A stretch of DNA of 29,542 nt from Patescibacteria group bacterium. Its GTDB lineage: Bacteria > Patescibacteriota > Gracilibacteria > UBA1369 > PNNO01. The stretch covers positions 1 through 29,542 of the forward strand of contig JAJRYP010000098.1 in the NCBI GenBank assembly GCA_024275695.1, given 5' to 3'. Numbering within the stretch: the first letter of the stretch is position 1; each line of letters opens with the position of its first letter. A program made the translations under genes and the position numbers. The notes below the pieces were generated by a model, which saw nothing but the letters and a program-made list of their open reading frames with translations, made no database searches and was not told where the DNA came from. Positions 7,931 to 14,270 of the stretch are shown piece by piece.

Positions 7931-8242
7931 CTAGTTTTCAGTTTTGTGCTCTCTAAGTTGCGCCTCCAAAGATTTTAAGTCTTGGACGTCTTCGGGTTTT
8001 ATCTCAAATATTTGTCCAGAGCCCGCAGTAGCTGTTTCTTCGCGCTTCTTAGCTATTACATGCTTTGTTTCTTCATGTTGGGCAATTTCTTTTGCGCTTA
8101 TAGTCGCATTTCCTATTTTTATTGGCTGTCTTTTAATAGCTTTTAATTTCTCTTCGGATTGTATTTTTTCAATTTGTTTTAAGTTTATTTCAGGTCTTTC
8201 ATTTGGGTTGGGTGTTTGTTTTAGAAATGCTTCTTTATTCAT
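7931..8242 (-). CDS. Hypothetical hydrophilic 103-aa protein
   Basis: I do not recognise this protein. It is charged and mostly helical by composition: a lysine/glutamate-rich middle (QIEKIQSEEKLKAIKRQP), a short beta-prone stretch (IKIGNATISAKEIAQ), and a C-terminal helix (LKSLEAQLREHK). It has no signal peptide, membrane segment or cysteine. The minus strand is preferred over the equally long plus-strand frame because a good terminator follows and the composition is that of a soluble protein, whereas the plus frame gives a hydrophobic, Phe/Ser/Cys-rich product. The start ATG has no Shine-Dalgarno. Confidence 0.6.
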   Translation of the reverse strand: MNKEAFLKQTPNPNERPEINLKQIEKIQSEEKLKAIKRQPIKIGNATISAKEIAQHEETKHVIAKKREETATAGSGQIFEIKPEDVQDLKSLEAQLREHKTEN

Positions 8243-8445
8243 GGTTTTAATTTTCTAAATTAAATAAAAACGAACCTTTCAATTATTATTTTGATTGTAG
8301 CTCTTTTCCCAGTAAAAGTTAATGCTCATAGTAAAACGAGTTTTTAAAATAAGTGTTTCGAAAGATATTGAAATAATGCTGTTTTTAACAAAAGAGTAGG
8401 GTTCAATTACTCACACAAAGTAAATTTTCACATAAGCAACAATAA

Positions 8446-8478
8446 AAGGCAGGATTCACCTTCCTGTCTTTTTGTTTT
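8446..8478 (-). terminator. Hairpin terminator after the glycosyltransferase gene
   Basis: A 9-bp stem AAGGCAGGA/TCCTGTCTT (one G-T pair; 8446-8454 and 8462-8470) lies just beyond the stop codon at 8486. The minus-strand U-tract is short (CTTTTATT); the plus-strand side has a better one. The rest of 8243-8485 is AT-rich with no recognised gene. Confidence 0.55.
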
Positions 8479-8485
8479 GTTTTGC

Positions 8486-9292
8486 TTATTTATACAGTTT
8501 AATATTCTCTAGTAAAAATCTAGAGAATAAGAATTTTTCTTTTACAGATTCCTTGGCGGCCTTGCCCAGTTTTCTTCTTAGTTTTTCGTTTTTAAATAAT
8601 TTGACTATAATATTGCCAGCCTCTTCTGCTGTGTCAATCAGAATTCCGTTTTTGTTGTTTTTTATTTGAAGGCTTGTCCCGTCTGTTCTTCCTGCTATAA
8701 CAGGTTTTTCCTTCCACATTGCCTCAGTAACCGTTAACCCAAATCCTTCCTTTATGCTTTTTTGGATAACCACATCGCTGCTAGTATAGAGAGCGTTTAT
8801 AAAAAGTTCGTTATCAATTTTCTGTAGTCTTTTTGGGTTAGCAAAGAGAAAAACGTCAGGATCTCCTTTTGCATGCTTTTCTACTGTTGAAAAAATTGCC
8901 TTTGCTTCTGGGTCATCTTGTGCGAAGAAAAACCCTGCCAAGACAAACTGAAGATTGGGCATTTTGTTTTTTGCTATGTAGTACGCTTTTAGTGCGCCGA
9001 GCGGATCTTTCCATTTGTCAAACCTTGAAACTTGCAGTAAAAGAGGATTTAAAAAATTAATATTAAATTGCTCTAATATGCGCCGAGCGGTTAATGGATC
9101 GATTGTTAAATTTTTACGACTTAGAGGGTCAATGGCAGGATAAATGAATTTTATTTTTGTTTTTTCAAGCCAAGAGAATGATTCCTTGTAGTTTTTATTG
9201 CTTAAAACTAAGTAGTCATATTTTTTAATGAAGGGCTTAAGAAAATTTATAATTGTTTTTTTGGGGGAGGATAAGTCTGGATGCATGCGCAA
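8486..9292 (-). CDS. TreT-like trehalose synthase / GT4 glycosyltransferase, C-terminal part (frameshifted gene)
   Basis: This carries the GT-B C-terminal Rossmann domain of the trehalose glycosyltransferring synthase (TreT) group of GT4: VSRFDKWKDPLGALKAY, LAGFFFAQDDPEAKAIF, and the donor-binding EX7E-like segment IKEGFGLTVTEAMWKEKPVIAGRTDG. TreT makes trehalose from a nucleotide sugar and glucose; the exact substrate here is inferred. The frame has no good start. The TTG at 9292 falls inside a conserved stretch (RSILRMHPDLSSPKK), and the frame is open back to 9517, encoding HNLLQGGSPSL and VVHDPQPIG, which are TreT-like. Joined to the frame at 9448-9750 by one added A in a homopolymer, the gene would encode about 421 aa, the normal TreT length. 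Confidence 0.85.
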   Translation of the reverse strand: MRMHPDLSSPKKTIINFLKPFIKKYDYLVLSNKNYKESFSWLEKTKIKFIYPAIDPLSRKNLTIDPLTARRILEQFNINFLNPLLLQVSRFDKWKDPLGALKAYYIAKNKMPNLQFVLAGFFFAQDDPEAKAIFSTVEKHAKGDPDVFLFANPKRLQKIDNELFINALYTSSDVVIQKSIKEGFGLTVTEAMWKEKPVIAGRTDGTSLQIKNNKNGILIDTAEEAGNIIVKLFKNEKLRRKLGKAAKESVKEKFLFSRFLLENIKLYK

Positions 9293-9447
9293 TATGGAGC
9301 GAAAATCCTGAGGGAGGCGTTCTATAATTCCGATAGGTTGCGGATCGTGTACAACAATAGTCCCTGATTCAAATTGTTTTATATATTTTATGAAAGATTT
9401 TGTTAGTTGCCGTTCGGTTTCGAGGTAGAGACTTTTTTCTTCTCTGG

Positions 9448-9750
9448 TTAAAGAAGGAGACCCTCCCTGCAGGAGGTTGTGTATTTTTTTGTTATGGTAA
9501 AAAATTGCTTTGGCACATTACTAATAGTTAGCCAGTGACTTTGAATTCCCAATGATTTTTCTAAGGCGACCTGAGTTGTTAAGAGTTCAGCAACTCCGCC
9601 ACCAGTTGGTGTGGCGCTTATATGAATGACGATTTTGTTTTGGGTTTTTTTTGAGACCGAAATTAGCTCCTTGTAAATTTTAGGGTTAACTTTTTTATAT
9701 TCCTTGATATCTTTGATGCCAAGTGTTGTCTCAATGAATCTTGCTTCCAT
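9448..9750 (-). CDS. TreT-like glycosyltransferase, N-terminal part (frameshifted gene)
   Basis: The frame starts at an ATG (MEARFIETTLGIKD) and contains VIHISATPTGGGVAELLTTQ, the glycine-rich N-terminal acceptor-domain signature of TreT. It goes on to FFTITKK and then diverges into a short nonsense tail (YTTSCREGLLL) before a TAA. The switch lies at T7 on the plus strand (9484-9490; A7 in the mRNA sense). One extra A restores FFTITKKIHNLLQGGSP, continuous with the downstream frame. So this is the 5' part of one gene carrying a -1 homopolymer frameshift, by real mutation, sequencing error or slippage. Confidence 0.85.
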   Translation of the reverse strand: MEARFIETTLGIKDIKEYKKVNPKIYKELISVSKKTQNKIVIHISATPTGGGVAELLTTQVALEKSLGIQSHWLTISNVPKQFFTITKKYTTSCREGLLL

Positions 9751-9758
9751 ATATTCCT

Positions 9759-9786
9759 ATTAAAATGATAACAAATATCGTGACAA
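9759..9786 (-). promoter_or_regulatory. Candidate promoter of the TreT-like gene
   Basis: On the minus strand, -35 TTGTCA (9781-9786) and a weak -10 TTTAAT (9759-9764) are separated by 16 nt, ending 8 nt before the ATG. This implies a very short leader. Confidence 0.4.
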
Positions 9787-9949
9787 TTAAAAACGTTTTT
9801 AAAATAAAGAAAGTCTTGATGCAACAAAACTGTTTTAAATAAGTTAAAAAATCTTGATTAAAATATTAGGGAATAGGGCAATATGGTATTGGCGGGGCGT
9901 GACTATTCTTATGGGGCTAACAATTGGCACTGTAAAACAGCTACATGTC

Positions 9950-9977
9950 TTGCGCTATGGAAAGTATTTGATAAAAT
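9950..9977 (+). promoter_or_regulatory. Extended -10 promoter of mscS
   Basis: -35-like TTGCGC (9950-9955), 16-nt spacer, and extended -10 TG-A-TAAAAT (9969-9977). The start codon is 15 nt beyond the -10 box, so the leader would be only a few bases. The remainder of 9787-9949 shows nothing else I can name. Confidence 0.55.
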
Positions 9978-9992
9978 GAGCTCATAATAACT

Positions 9993-10532
9993 ATGAATGA
10001 AAAAATATCAAAAATTATAATAGATTGGGGGTTAGAACACGGTATAGCCGTTATCGGTGTTGTCGTTGTTGCTTTGGTTGTTCACTTGATTGGGAAGATG
10101 GCTATTGCTAAGTCTGTTCGGACTGTTATTAAGGCGGAAGGGGATAGTTGTGTCTCTAAAGAAGCAGAAAAGAAAAGAGAAGACACCCTGATACGTACTT
10201 TGCATTGGACATGGGATATTTTTATCTTTGTTGTTGGTTTTATAAAAGTATTATCAGCGGCAGGAATAGATGCTGCTCCATTTCTTGCTACTGCAGGGGT
10301 TGCCGGCGTAGCTATTGCTTTTGGTGGTCAATATCTTATTAAGGATTTGATTTCTGGTCTTTTCATGATTCTAGAAAATCAATATCGTGTTGGTGATGTT
10401 GTTAATATTGCTGGGATTGGGGGAATTGTTGAGGATATTACTTTGCGTAAGACGATTTTGAGAGATCTCGACCAAAATGTTCATCATATTCCTCATGGTT
10501 CAGTAACAACAGTAACCAACATGACACGTTGA
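9993..10532 (+). CDS. mscS: MscS-family mechanosensitive channel, N-terminal part, cut by in-frame TGA
   Basis: 179 aa with three hydrophobic segments: about residues 15-35 (IAVIGVVVVALVVHLIG), 70-88 (WDIFIFVVGFIKVL), and the pore helix near 95-120 (FLATAGVAGVAIAFGGQYLI), whose Gly/Ala packing is typical of MscS TM3. The beta-domain follows (GDVVNIAGIGGIVEDITLRKT, VHHIPHGSVTTVTNM). MscS releases solutes on hypo-osmotic shock from the cytoplasmic membrane as a heptamer. The frame ends at TGA 10530-10532 in the middle of the conserved stretch NMTR-x-HSGVNLNIGVAYGTDP; the same frame resumes at once. Confidence 0.9.
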   Translation: MNEKISKIIIDWGLEHGIAVIGVVVVALVVHLIGKMAIAKSVRTVIKAEGDSCVSKEAEKKREDTLIRTLHWTWDIFIFVVGFIKVLSAAGIDAAPFLATAGVAGVAIAFGGQYLIKDLISGLFMILENQYRVGDVVNIAGIGGIVEDITLRKTILRDLDQNVHHIPHGSVTTVTNMTR

Positions 10533-10541
10533 CACAGTGGT

Positions 10542-10850
10542 GTGAATCTTAATATAGGTGTTGCTTATGGTACAGACCCAATTAAACTCGAGAAAGTTAT
10601 TAACCGCATAGGGCAGGACATGGCCAACGATCCTGGATGGAAAGAGTTTATTCTAGAAGCTCCTAAATTTGAGCGTGTAGATAGCTTCGGTGATTCAGCT
10701 GTTATTGTCAAAATTCTTGGCAAAACAATACCGATTAAACAATGGGCAGTTACCGGTGAATTGCGTAAGAGGATTTGGGTTGAATTTGCTAAAGAAAACA
10801 TCGAAATTCCATTTCCACAAGTTGTTATCACACAAGCAAAATCTGCCTAA
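10542..10850 (+). CDS. mscS: MscS C-terminal cytoplasmic domain, after in-frame TGA
   Basis: In the same frame as the upstream fragment; the TGA is followed by HSGVNLNIGVAYGTDP, a standard MscS beta-to-alpha/beta transition. The part called here starts at GTG 10542. It contains the C-terminal alpha/beta domain (VINRIGQDMANDPGWKEFIL) and ends VEFAKENIEIPFPQVVI, the normal MscS end. No Shine-Dalgarno marks the GTG. The full reading would be 285 positions including the stop. It is probably a nonsense mutation or base error in one gene; readthrough of TGA cannot be excluded. Confidence 0.85.
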   Translation: MNLNIGVAYGTDPIKLEKVINRIGQDMANDPGWKEFILEAPKFERVDSFGDSAVIVKILGKTIPIKQWAVTGELRKRIWVEFAKENIEIPFPQVVITQAKSA

Positions 10851-10872
10851 AATTCTCTATAAAACAAACAAG

Positions 10873-10907
10873 AAAAACGGTTATTAAAATGACCGTTTTT
10901 TGTTTTT
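10873..10907 (+). terminator. Terminator after mscS
   Basis: The stem AAAACGGT/ACCGTTTT with an AT-rich loop is followed by TTTGTTTTT, 20 nt after the mscS stop. It separates mscS from the following two-gene operon. Confidence 0.8.
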
Positions 10908-10938
10908 CGCGATGAGAAGTGTATTCTTTCTCACAATT

Positions 10939-10947
10939 TGGTAGAAT
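10939..10947 (+). promoter_or_regulatory. Extended -10 promoter giving a leaderless mRNA
   Basis: TG-G-TAGAAT ends 7 nt before the ATG at 10955, so transcription would start at or next to the start codon. This also decides the start: the GTG at 10919 in the same frame lies upstream of the promoter. No clear -35 box is seen. Confidence 0.5.
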
Positions 10948-10954
10948 AAAGGTT

Positions 10955-11350
10955 ATGAATGAAACAAGATTTGTATCACCAGAACAGGAAATAGCTATTC
11001 TTAAGCAAAGAGTCGCTGAGCTTGAGAGTGGTCCTGAGCCTATAAATCGACAAGAAATTATTGGGCAGGCAATAAAAGAACATGTTGAGGAGACACAAAA
11101 GGCGGCAATTGCAAGTGGGCAAGAGATCCCTTCGGAGGTGGTAAAAGCAAATGCTGAGAAGGTTGCCGCCTTGTCTCCCGAAGAAAAAGCCGAGAAATTA
11201 CATGAAGATCAAATTCAAGAACTTTTGCAAATTGCTCGAGAAAAAGGATTAGCAGAGGCTGTTTCTGTGGTCAAAGAAATGGATCCTTATCTTTTGGATC
11301 ATTTCCACGATGTTTTAGTAGCCGAATTTCAAAAAGCACAAAATGTCTAG
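10955..11350 (+). CDS. Hypothetical coiled-coil protein, partner of the TraG/VirD4-like ATPase
   Basis: A 131-aa soluble protein with an N-terminal heptad-like segment (EQEIAILKQRVAELESG), a long charged helical middle (EEKAEKLHEDQIQELLQIAREKGLAEAVSVV) and a C-terminal DPYLLDHFHDVLVAEFQKA. No enzymatic motif. The last 8 nt overlap the downstream ATPase gene, so the two are translationally coupled and probably work together. Unnamed small proteins of this type are, as far as I recall, often found next to this ATPase in candidate-phyla genomes; I cannot name a function. Confidence 0.8.
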   Translation: MNETRFVSPEQEIAILKQRVAELESGPEPINRQEIIGQAIKEHVEETQKAAIASGQEIPSEVVKANAEKVAALSPEEKAEKLHEDQIQELLQIAREKGLAEAVSVVKEMDPYLLDHFHDVLVAEFQKAQNV

Positions 11351-13760
11351 CATGGTACTACCCGTTTATTTGTTTATAGCTACTCTCATTTTAGTGGGGG
11401 TTGGGGTTGCTTATTTTTTGTCACGAAAAAAGAAAACACAGGAAATAACAAAATCTCTTAATATTGTTCTTTACGAAGTGACCCTTCCTCACGAAAAACC
11501 ATCACAGGAAGAAGATCGAGTAAAAGAGCTTTCGGCTATAATGGAGCAGTTTTATGATGGTTTGTCCAATATCGATTCGTATTTTGCTCTCGAAATTGGT
11601 CTTCCCGCAAAGGGGAAGGAATTGGTTTTCTATGTTGCAATTGACAAACAATATGCTCAACTTCTTGAGAAACAAGTTCAGGGTCTTTTTCCTCAGGCGA
11701 GTTTGCACATAAAACAAAGTGACTATAATGTTTTCAAGCCAGAGGGTTTTTCTGCTGGTGCTATTGCTGCTTTGAAAAACAATCCCTTATTTCCAATCAA
11801 AACTTATGATAAATTCGAGATGGATCCTTTGCAGGTTATAATAAATGTCTTTTCTAAACTTCAAGAAGAAGGCGAGGGCGCGGCTTTACAGATTTTAGCT
11901 TGGCCGTCAAAAGAAGATATTTCTACAAGGGCAAAAAATGCTGCTTTTGAGGTTAGAAAAGGAAAAACTTTCTCAGAAGCTACAGAGAATTACAAAAGTT
12001 TGGGAAAGGGCGTTATGGCCGAGGTGGGTAAGTTTGCCACAGGTTCAACGATTCCCGCCAAAGACCCCCTTAAAAAAGCAGAAGAGGAAAGACAAAAGAC
12101 GGTTGATGAAGAGTTAGCCAAATTACTAGAAGATAAAGCTTCCCGCAGGACAGTGAGTAGTAATATCAGGCTTGTTGCTTCATCGACCAGTAGAGAGAAG
12201 GCAAATTCAATTTTATTAGAACTAGAAAGTGCATTTTCGCAATTTAGTCAGATGCATGGGAACAGTTTGGATTTTGTTAGATTGTCTGGGGCAAAATTAA
12301 AAGATTTTTTCTATAAGTTTTCATTTAGGATTCCGGATAAAAAAAAGTTTATTTGGTTGAACACAATGGAGCTAGCTACTATTTTTCATTTTCCACGAGG
12401 TATTGCTTCGACCATTGCTCCTCAGCTTAAGTATGCGAATGTAAAAGAGGTGCCTCCTCCGCTTAATTTGCCTGAATCGGGAGTTTTGCTTGGGAAAAAT
12501 CTTTACAGAGGAGAACTTTCTGATGTTTACATGAAACAAGTTGATAGACGTAGGCATTTTTATGTTATTGGCCAAACGGGAACTGGTAAGTCTGTTCTCT
12601 TAAAAAATATGATTGCTCAAGATATAGAAAATGGTAAGGGAATTTGTTTTATTGATCCTCATGGCTCCGATCTTCAGGATATCTTGGCGCGTATTCCGCA
12701 GTCTCGCATGGATGATGTTGTTTACTTCAACCCTGCAGATGTAGCAAATCCTATGGGTCTAAATATGCTTGAGTATGATGAACGTTTTCCTGAACAGAAG
12801 AGCTTTATTGTGGATGAACTTTTGGGAATATTTAATAAATTGTTCGATATGAAGACAGCAGGTGGTCCGATGTTTGAGCAATATTTTAGAAATTCTGCCT
12901 TACTGGTTATGGACAGTCCGAAGCTAGGTAATACTTTACTGGAGCTGGAGCGTGTTTTAAGTGACACTAATTTTCGTCAGCAAAAACTTATGGCTTGTAC
13001 GAGTCCTACGGTAAAAGCTTTTTGGCGTGATGTCGCCGAGAAAGCTGGTGGCGAAGCCTCTCTTTCTAATATGGTGCCGTATATCACAAGTAAATTTGAC
13101 ACGTTTCTTTCAAATGAGATTATGCGACCGATTATTAGTCAAGAAAAATCTTCGTTCAATTTTCGGGACATAATGGATAACGAAAAAATTCTTTTGGTTA
13201 ATCTGGCTAAAGGCAGACTGGGTGATATAAATTCAAATTTAATAGGTTTAATAATTGTAGGCAAGCTTTTGATGGCTTCGCTTTCACGGGTTGATATTTC
13301 TGAAGAACAGAGAAAAGACTTTTATCTTTATATTGATGAGTTCCAAAACGTGACAACAGATTCCATTTCCACGATTCTTTCTGAGGCGAGAAAGTATAAA
13401 CTAAATCTTACTATTGCTCATCAGTTTATTGCTCAGCTGGAAGATAAGATTAAGGAGGCGGTTTTCGGAAATGTTGGATCAATAGCTAGCTTTAGGGTGG
13501 GTGTTGAGGATGGAGAATTTCTTGCCAAGCAATTTGAGCCGGTTTTTACGTCTAATGATTTGGTGAATATCAATAACTATAACTCCTGTGTTAAACTCTT
13601 GATTGACGGACAGGTTTCAAGGCCTTTTACTATTCAGACAATCCCGTTTGAAAAAGGGGACCCGACTATTGCAGGTGAAGTCGCAAGACTTTCTTCAGTG
13701 GAATATGGCCGTCCTAGGGAAGAACTAGAGAAAGAAATAAGCAGGAAATATGGAGTTTAA
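11343..13760 (+). CDS. Membrane-anchored TraG/VirD4-like (type IV secretion DNA-binding) ATPase
   Basis: An 805-aa P-loop ATPase of the FtsK/HerA-VirD4 group. One N-terminal transmembrane helix (about residues 6-25, VYLFIATLILVGVGVAYFL) is followed by lysines. Then come a roughly 380-residue N-terminal domain, Walker A GQTGTGKS (about 413-420), the segment CFIDPHGSDL, Walker B YLYIDEFQNV (about 660-669), the STILSEARKYKLNLTIAHQF sensor region, and a TraG/TraD-like C-terminal GSIASFRVGVEDGEFLAKQF. The family pumps DNA or protein across membranes in conjugation or type IV secretion. No relaxase, VirB-type channel or pilin gene is in the window, so an orphan role in DNA uptake or export is only a possibility. 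It overlaps the upstream coiled-coil gene by 8 nt and ends before a strong terminator. Confidence 0.85.
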   Translation: MSSMVLPVYLFIATLILVGVGVAYFLSRKKKTQEITKSLNIVLYEVTLPHEKPSQEEDRVKELSAIMEQFYDGLSNIDSYFALEIGLPAKGKELVFYVAIDKQYAQLLEKQVQGLFPQASLHIKQSDYNVFKPEGFSAGAIAALKNNPLFPIKTYDKFEMDPLQVIINVFSKLQEEGEGAALQILAWPSKEDISTRAKNAAFEVRKGKTFSEATENYKSLGKGVMAEVGKFATGSTIPAKDPLKKAEEERQKTVDEELAKLLEDKASRRTVSSNIRLVASSTSREKANSILLELESAFSQFSQMHGNSLDFVRLSGAKLKDFFYKFSFRIPDKKKFIWLNTMELATIFHFPRGIASTIAPQLKYANVKEVPPPLNLPESGVLLGKNLYRGELSDVYMKQVDRRRHFYVIGQTGTGKSVLLKNMIAQDIENGKGICFIDPHGSDLQDILARIPQSRMDDVVYFNPADVANPMGLNMLEYDERFPEQKSFIVDELLGIFNKLFDMKTAGGPMFEQYFRNSALLVMDSPKLGNTLLELERVLSDTNFRQQKLMACTSPTVKAFWRDVAEKAGGEASLSNMVPYITSKFDTFLSNEIMRPIISQEKSSFNFRDIMDNEKILLVNLAKGRLGDINSNLIGLIIVGKLLMASLSRVDISEEQRKDFYLYIDEFQNVTTDSISTILSEARKYKLNLTIAHQFIAQLEDKIKEAVFGNVGSIASFRVGVEDGEFLAKQFEPVFTSNDLVNINNYNSCVKLLIDGQVSRPFTIQTIPFEKGDPTIAGEVARLSSVEYGRPREELEKEISRKYGV

Positions 13761-13773
13761 GCTACTAATACAA

Positions 13774-13810
13774 AAAATTACCCTGAATTTATTGGGGTAA
13801 TTTTATTTTT
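13774..13810 (+). terminator. Terminator after the TraG/VirD4-like operon
   Basis: A 10-bp stem AAAATTACCC/GGGTAATTTT (13774-13783 and 13795-13804) followed by ATTTTT. It lies just after the ATPase stop. Confidence 0.85.
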
Positions 13811-13816
13811 AGCTTA

Positions 13817-13845
13817 TTGACAAAGTCTATTTAAAATGATATATT
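13817..13845 (+). promoter_or_regulatory. Near-consensus sigma-70 promoter
   Basis: A perfect -35 TTGACA (13817-13822), 17-nt spacer, and -10 TATATT (13840-13845), which also has the extended TG-A before it. It is the strongest promoter in the window and points at the tRNA-like element/small ORF. Confidence 0.8.
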
Positions 13846-13891
13846 GTCGGTAGTTTTTAAAATAGCAATCAAATCTTAGGGAGGCGACCTC

Positions 13892-13987
13892 ATGGTAAAG
13901 GTTACTCTCATCTGGGTGGGCAGGTGTGACAGTGGGCACGGGATGCTAGCCTCGCAGGTTCGATTCCTGGCTTGCCCCCAAATGTAA
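13892..13987 (+). CDS. Possible 31-aa small ORF with strong Shine-Dalgarno
   Basis: ATG at 13892 is preceded by AGGGAGG (13878-13884) at a 7-nt spacing, behind the strongest promoter in the window. The frame runs to a TAA at 13985-13987 and gives MVKVTLIWVGRCDSGHGM followed by a Cys-containing tail. The Shine-Dalgarno itself lies partly in a small hairpin (GAGG/CCTC, loop CGA). The same bases also form a tRNA-like fold, so coding may be a coincidence. No homologue is recognised. Confidence 0.3.
   Translation: MVKVTLIWVGRCDSGHGMLASQVRFLACPQM
13918..13980 (+). tRNA. tRNA-like element, abnormally short (possible degenerate or D-arm/variable-loop-reduced tRNA)
   Basis: A perfect T-loop core GGTTCGATTCC sits at 13957-13967, flanked by a 4-bp CAGG/CCTG stem. 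The ends GGGCAGG (13918-13924) and CTTGCCC (13971-13977) pair as a 7-bp acceptor with one G-T pair, followed by CCA. Between them, GTG/CAC (loop ACAGTGGG) could be a reduced D-arm, and CGGG/CTCG an anticodon arm with GCT (Ser) between T and A. The total is about 60 nt plus CCA, with practically no variable loop, far below a normal tRNA and without the long arm expected for tRNA-Ser. It may be a tRNA relic, a mimic in a leader RNA, or an unusual tRNA. Confidence 0.3.
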
Positions 13988-14270
13988 ATAAAGGCTTATC
14001 ACTATTGGATGGGTCTTTTTTGTTGTTTTATTTCTTTCGCGGTTGCCTCAATTTACTTTTAATTGGCAATATTTTTTCATTTAAAAAAGTTTTGGCTAAG
14101 GGCTAATTTTTTTTGTTACCAAAAGATGGGATAAAATTCATGTGTTATCCACACTTTTGCTTTTAAATTTCTTAGGGTGTAAAATAAGTATACGATAATT
14201 AAAAACTTGCCCCACAGAGTTATAAAATGTGGGGCGGTACTGTCTTTAAATCCTACAGATACTATAAAAA
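13988..14270 (+). promoter_or_regulatory. Control region upstream of nrdD
   Basis: No gene is seen here. It contains a perfect DnaA-box sequence TTATCCACA (14145-14153). It also holds an 8-bp inverted repeat, GCCCCACA at 14209-14216 and TGTGGGGC at 14228-14235 with an 11-nt spacer, and a -10-like TACTAT (14260-14265) that ends 5 nt before the nrdD ATG. The palindrome sits directly upstream of where the -35 box would be, a normal place for an operator. I see no NrdR box of the usual ACACWATATWTTGT type. Confidence 0.4.

Noticed and set aside
7944..8258. Plus-strand 104-codon frame opposite the 103-aa minus-strand gene
   Set aside because: Its product is hydrophobic and Cys/Ser/Phe-rich in the manner of antisense frames, and the terminator and composition favour the minus strand.
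10530..10532. Alternative genetic code with TGA read as glycine (as in Gracilibacteria/Absconditabacteria)
   Set aside because: A recoded genome would show many internal TGA codons; long genes here such as ileS, argS and the TraG-like ATPase have none, and res ends at TGA in a typical ATGA overlap.
14145..14153. Replication origin suggested by a perfect DnaA box
   Set aside because: Only a single box is present, with no cluster, no adjacent dnaA or dnaN, and no 13-mer-like repeats.
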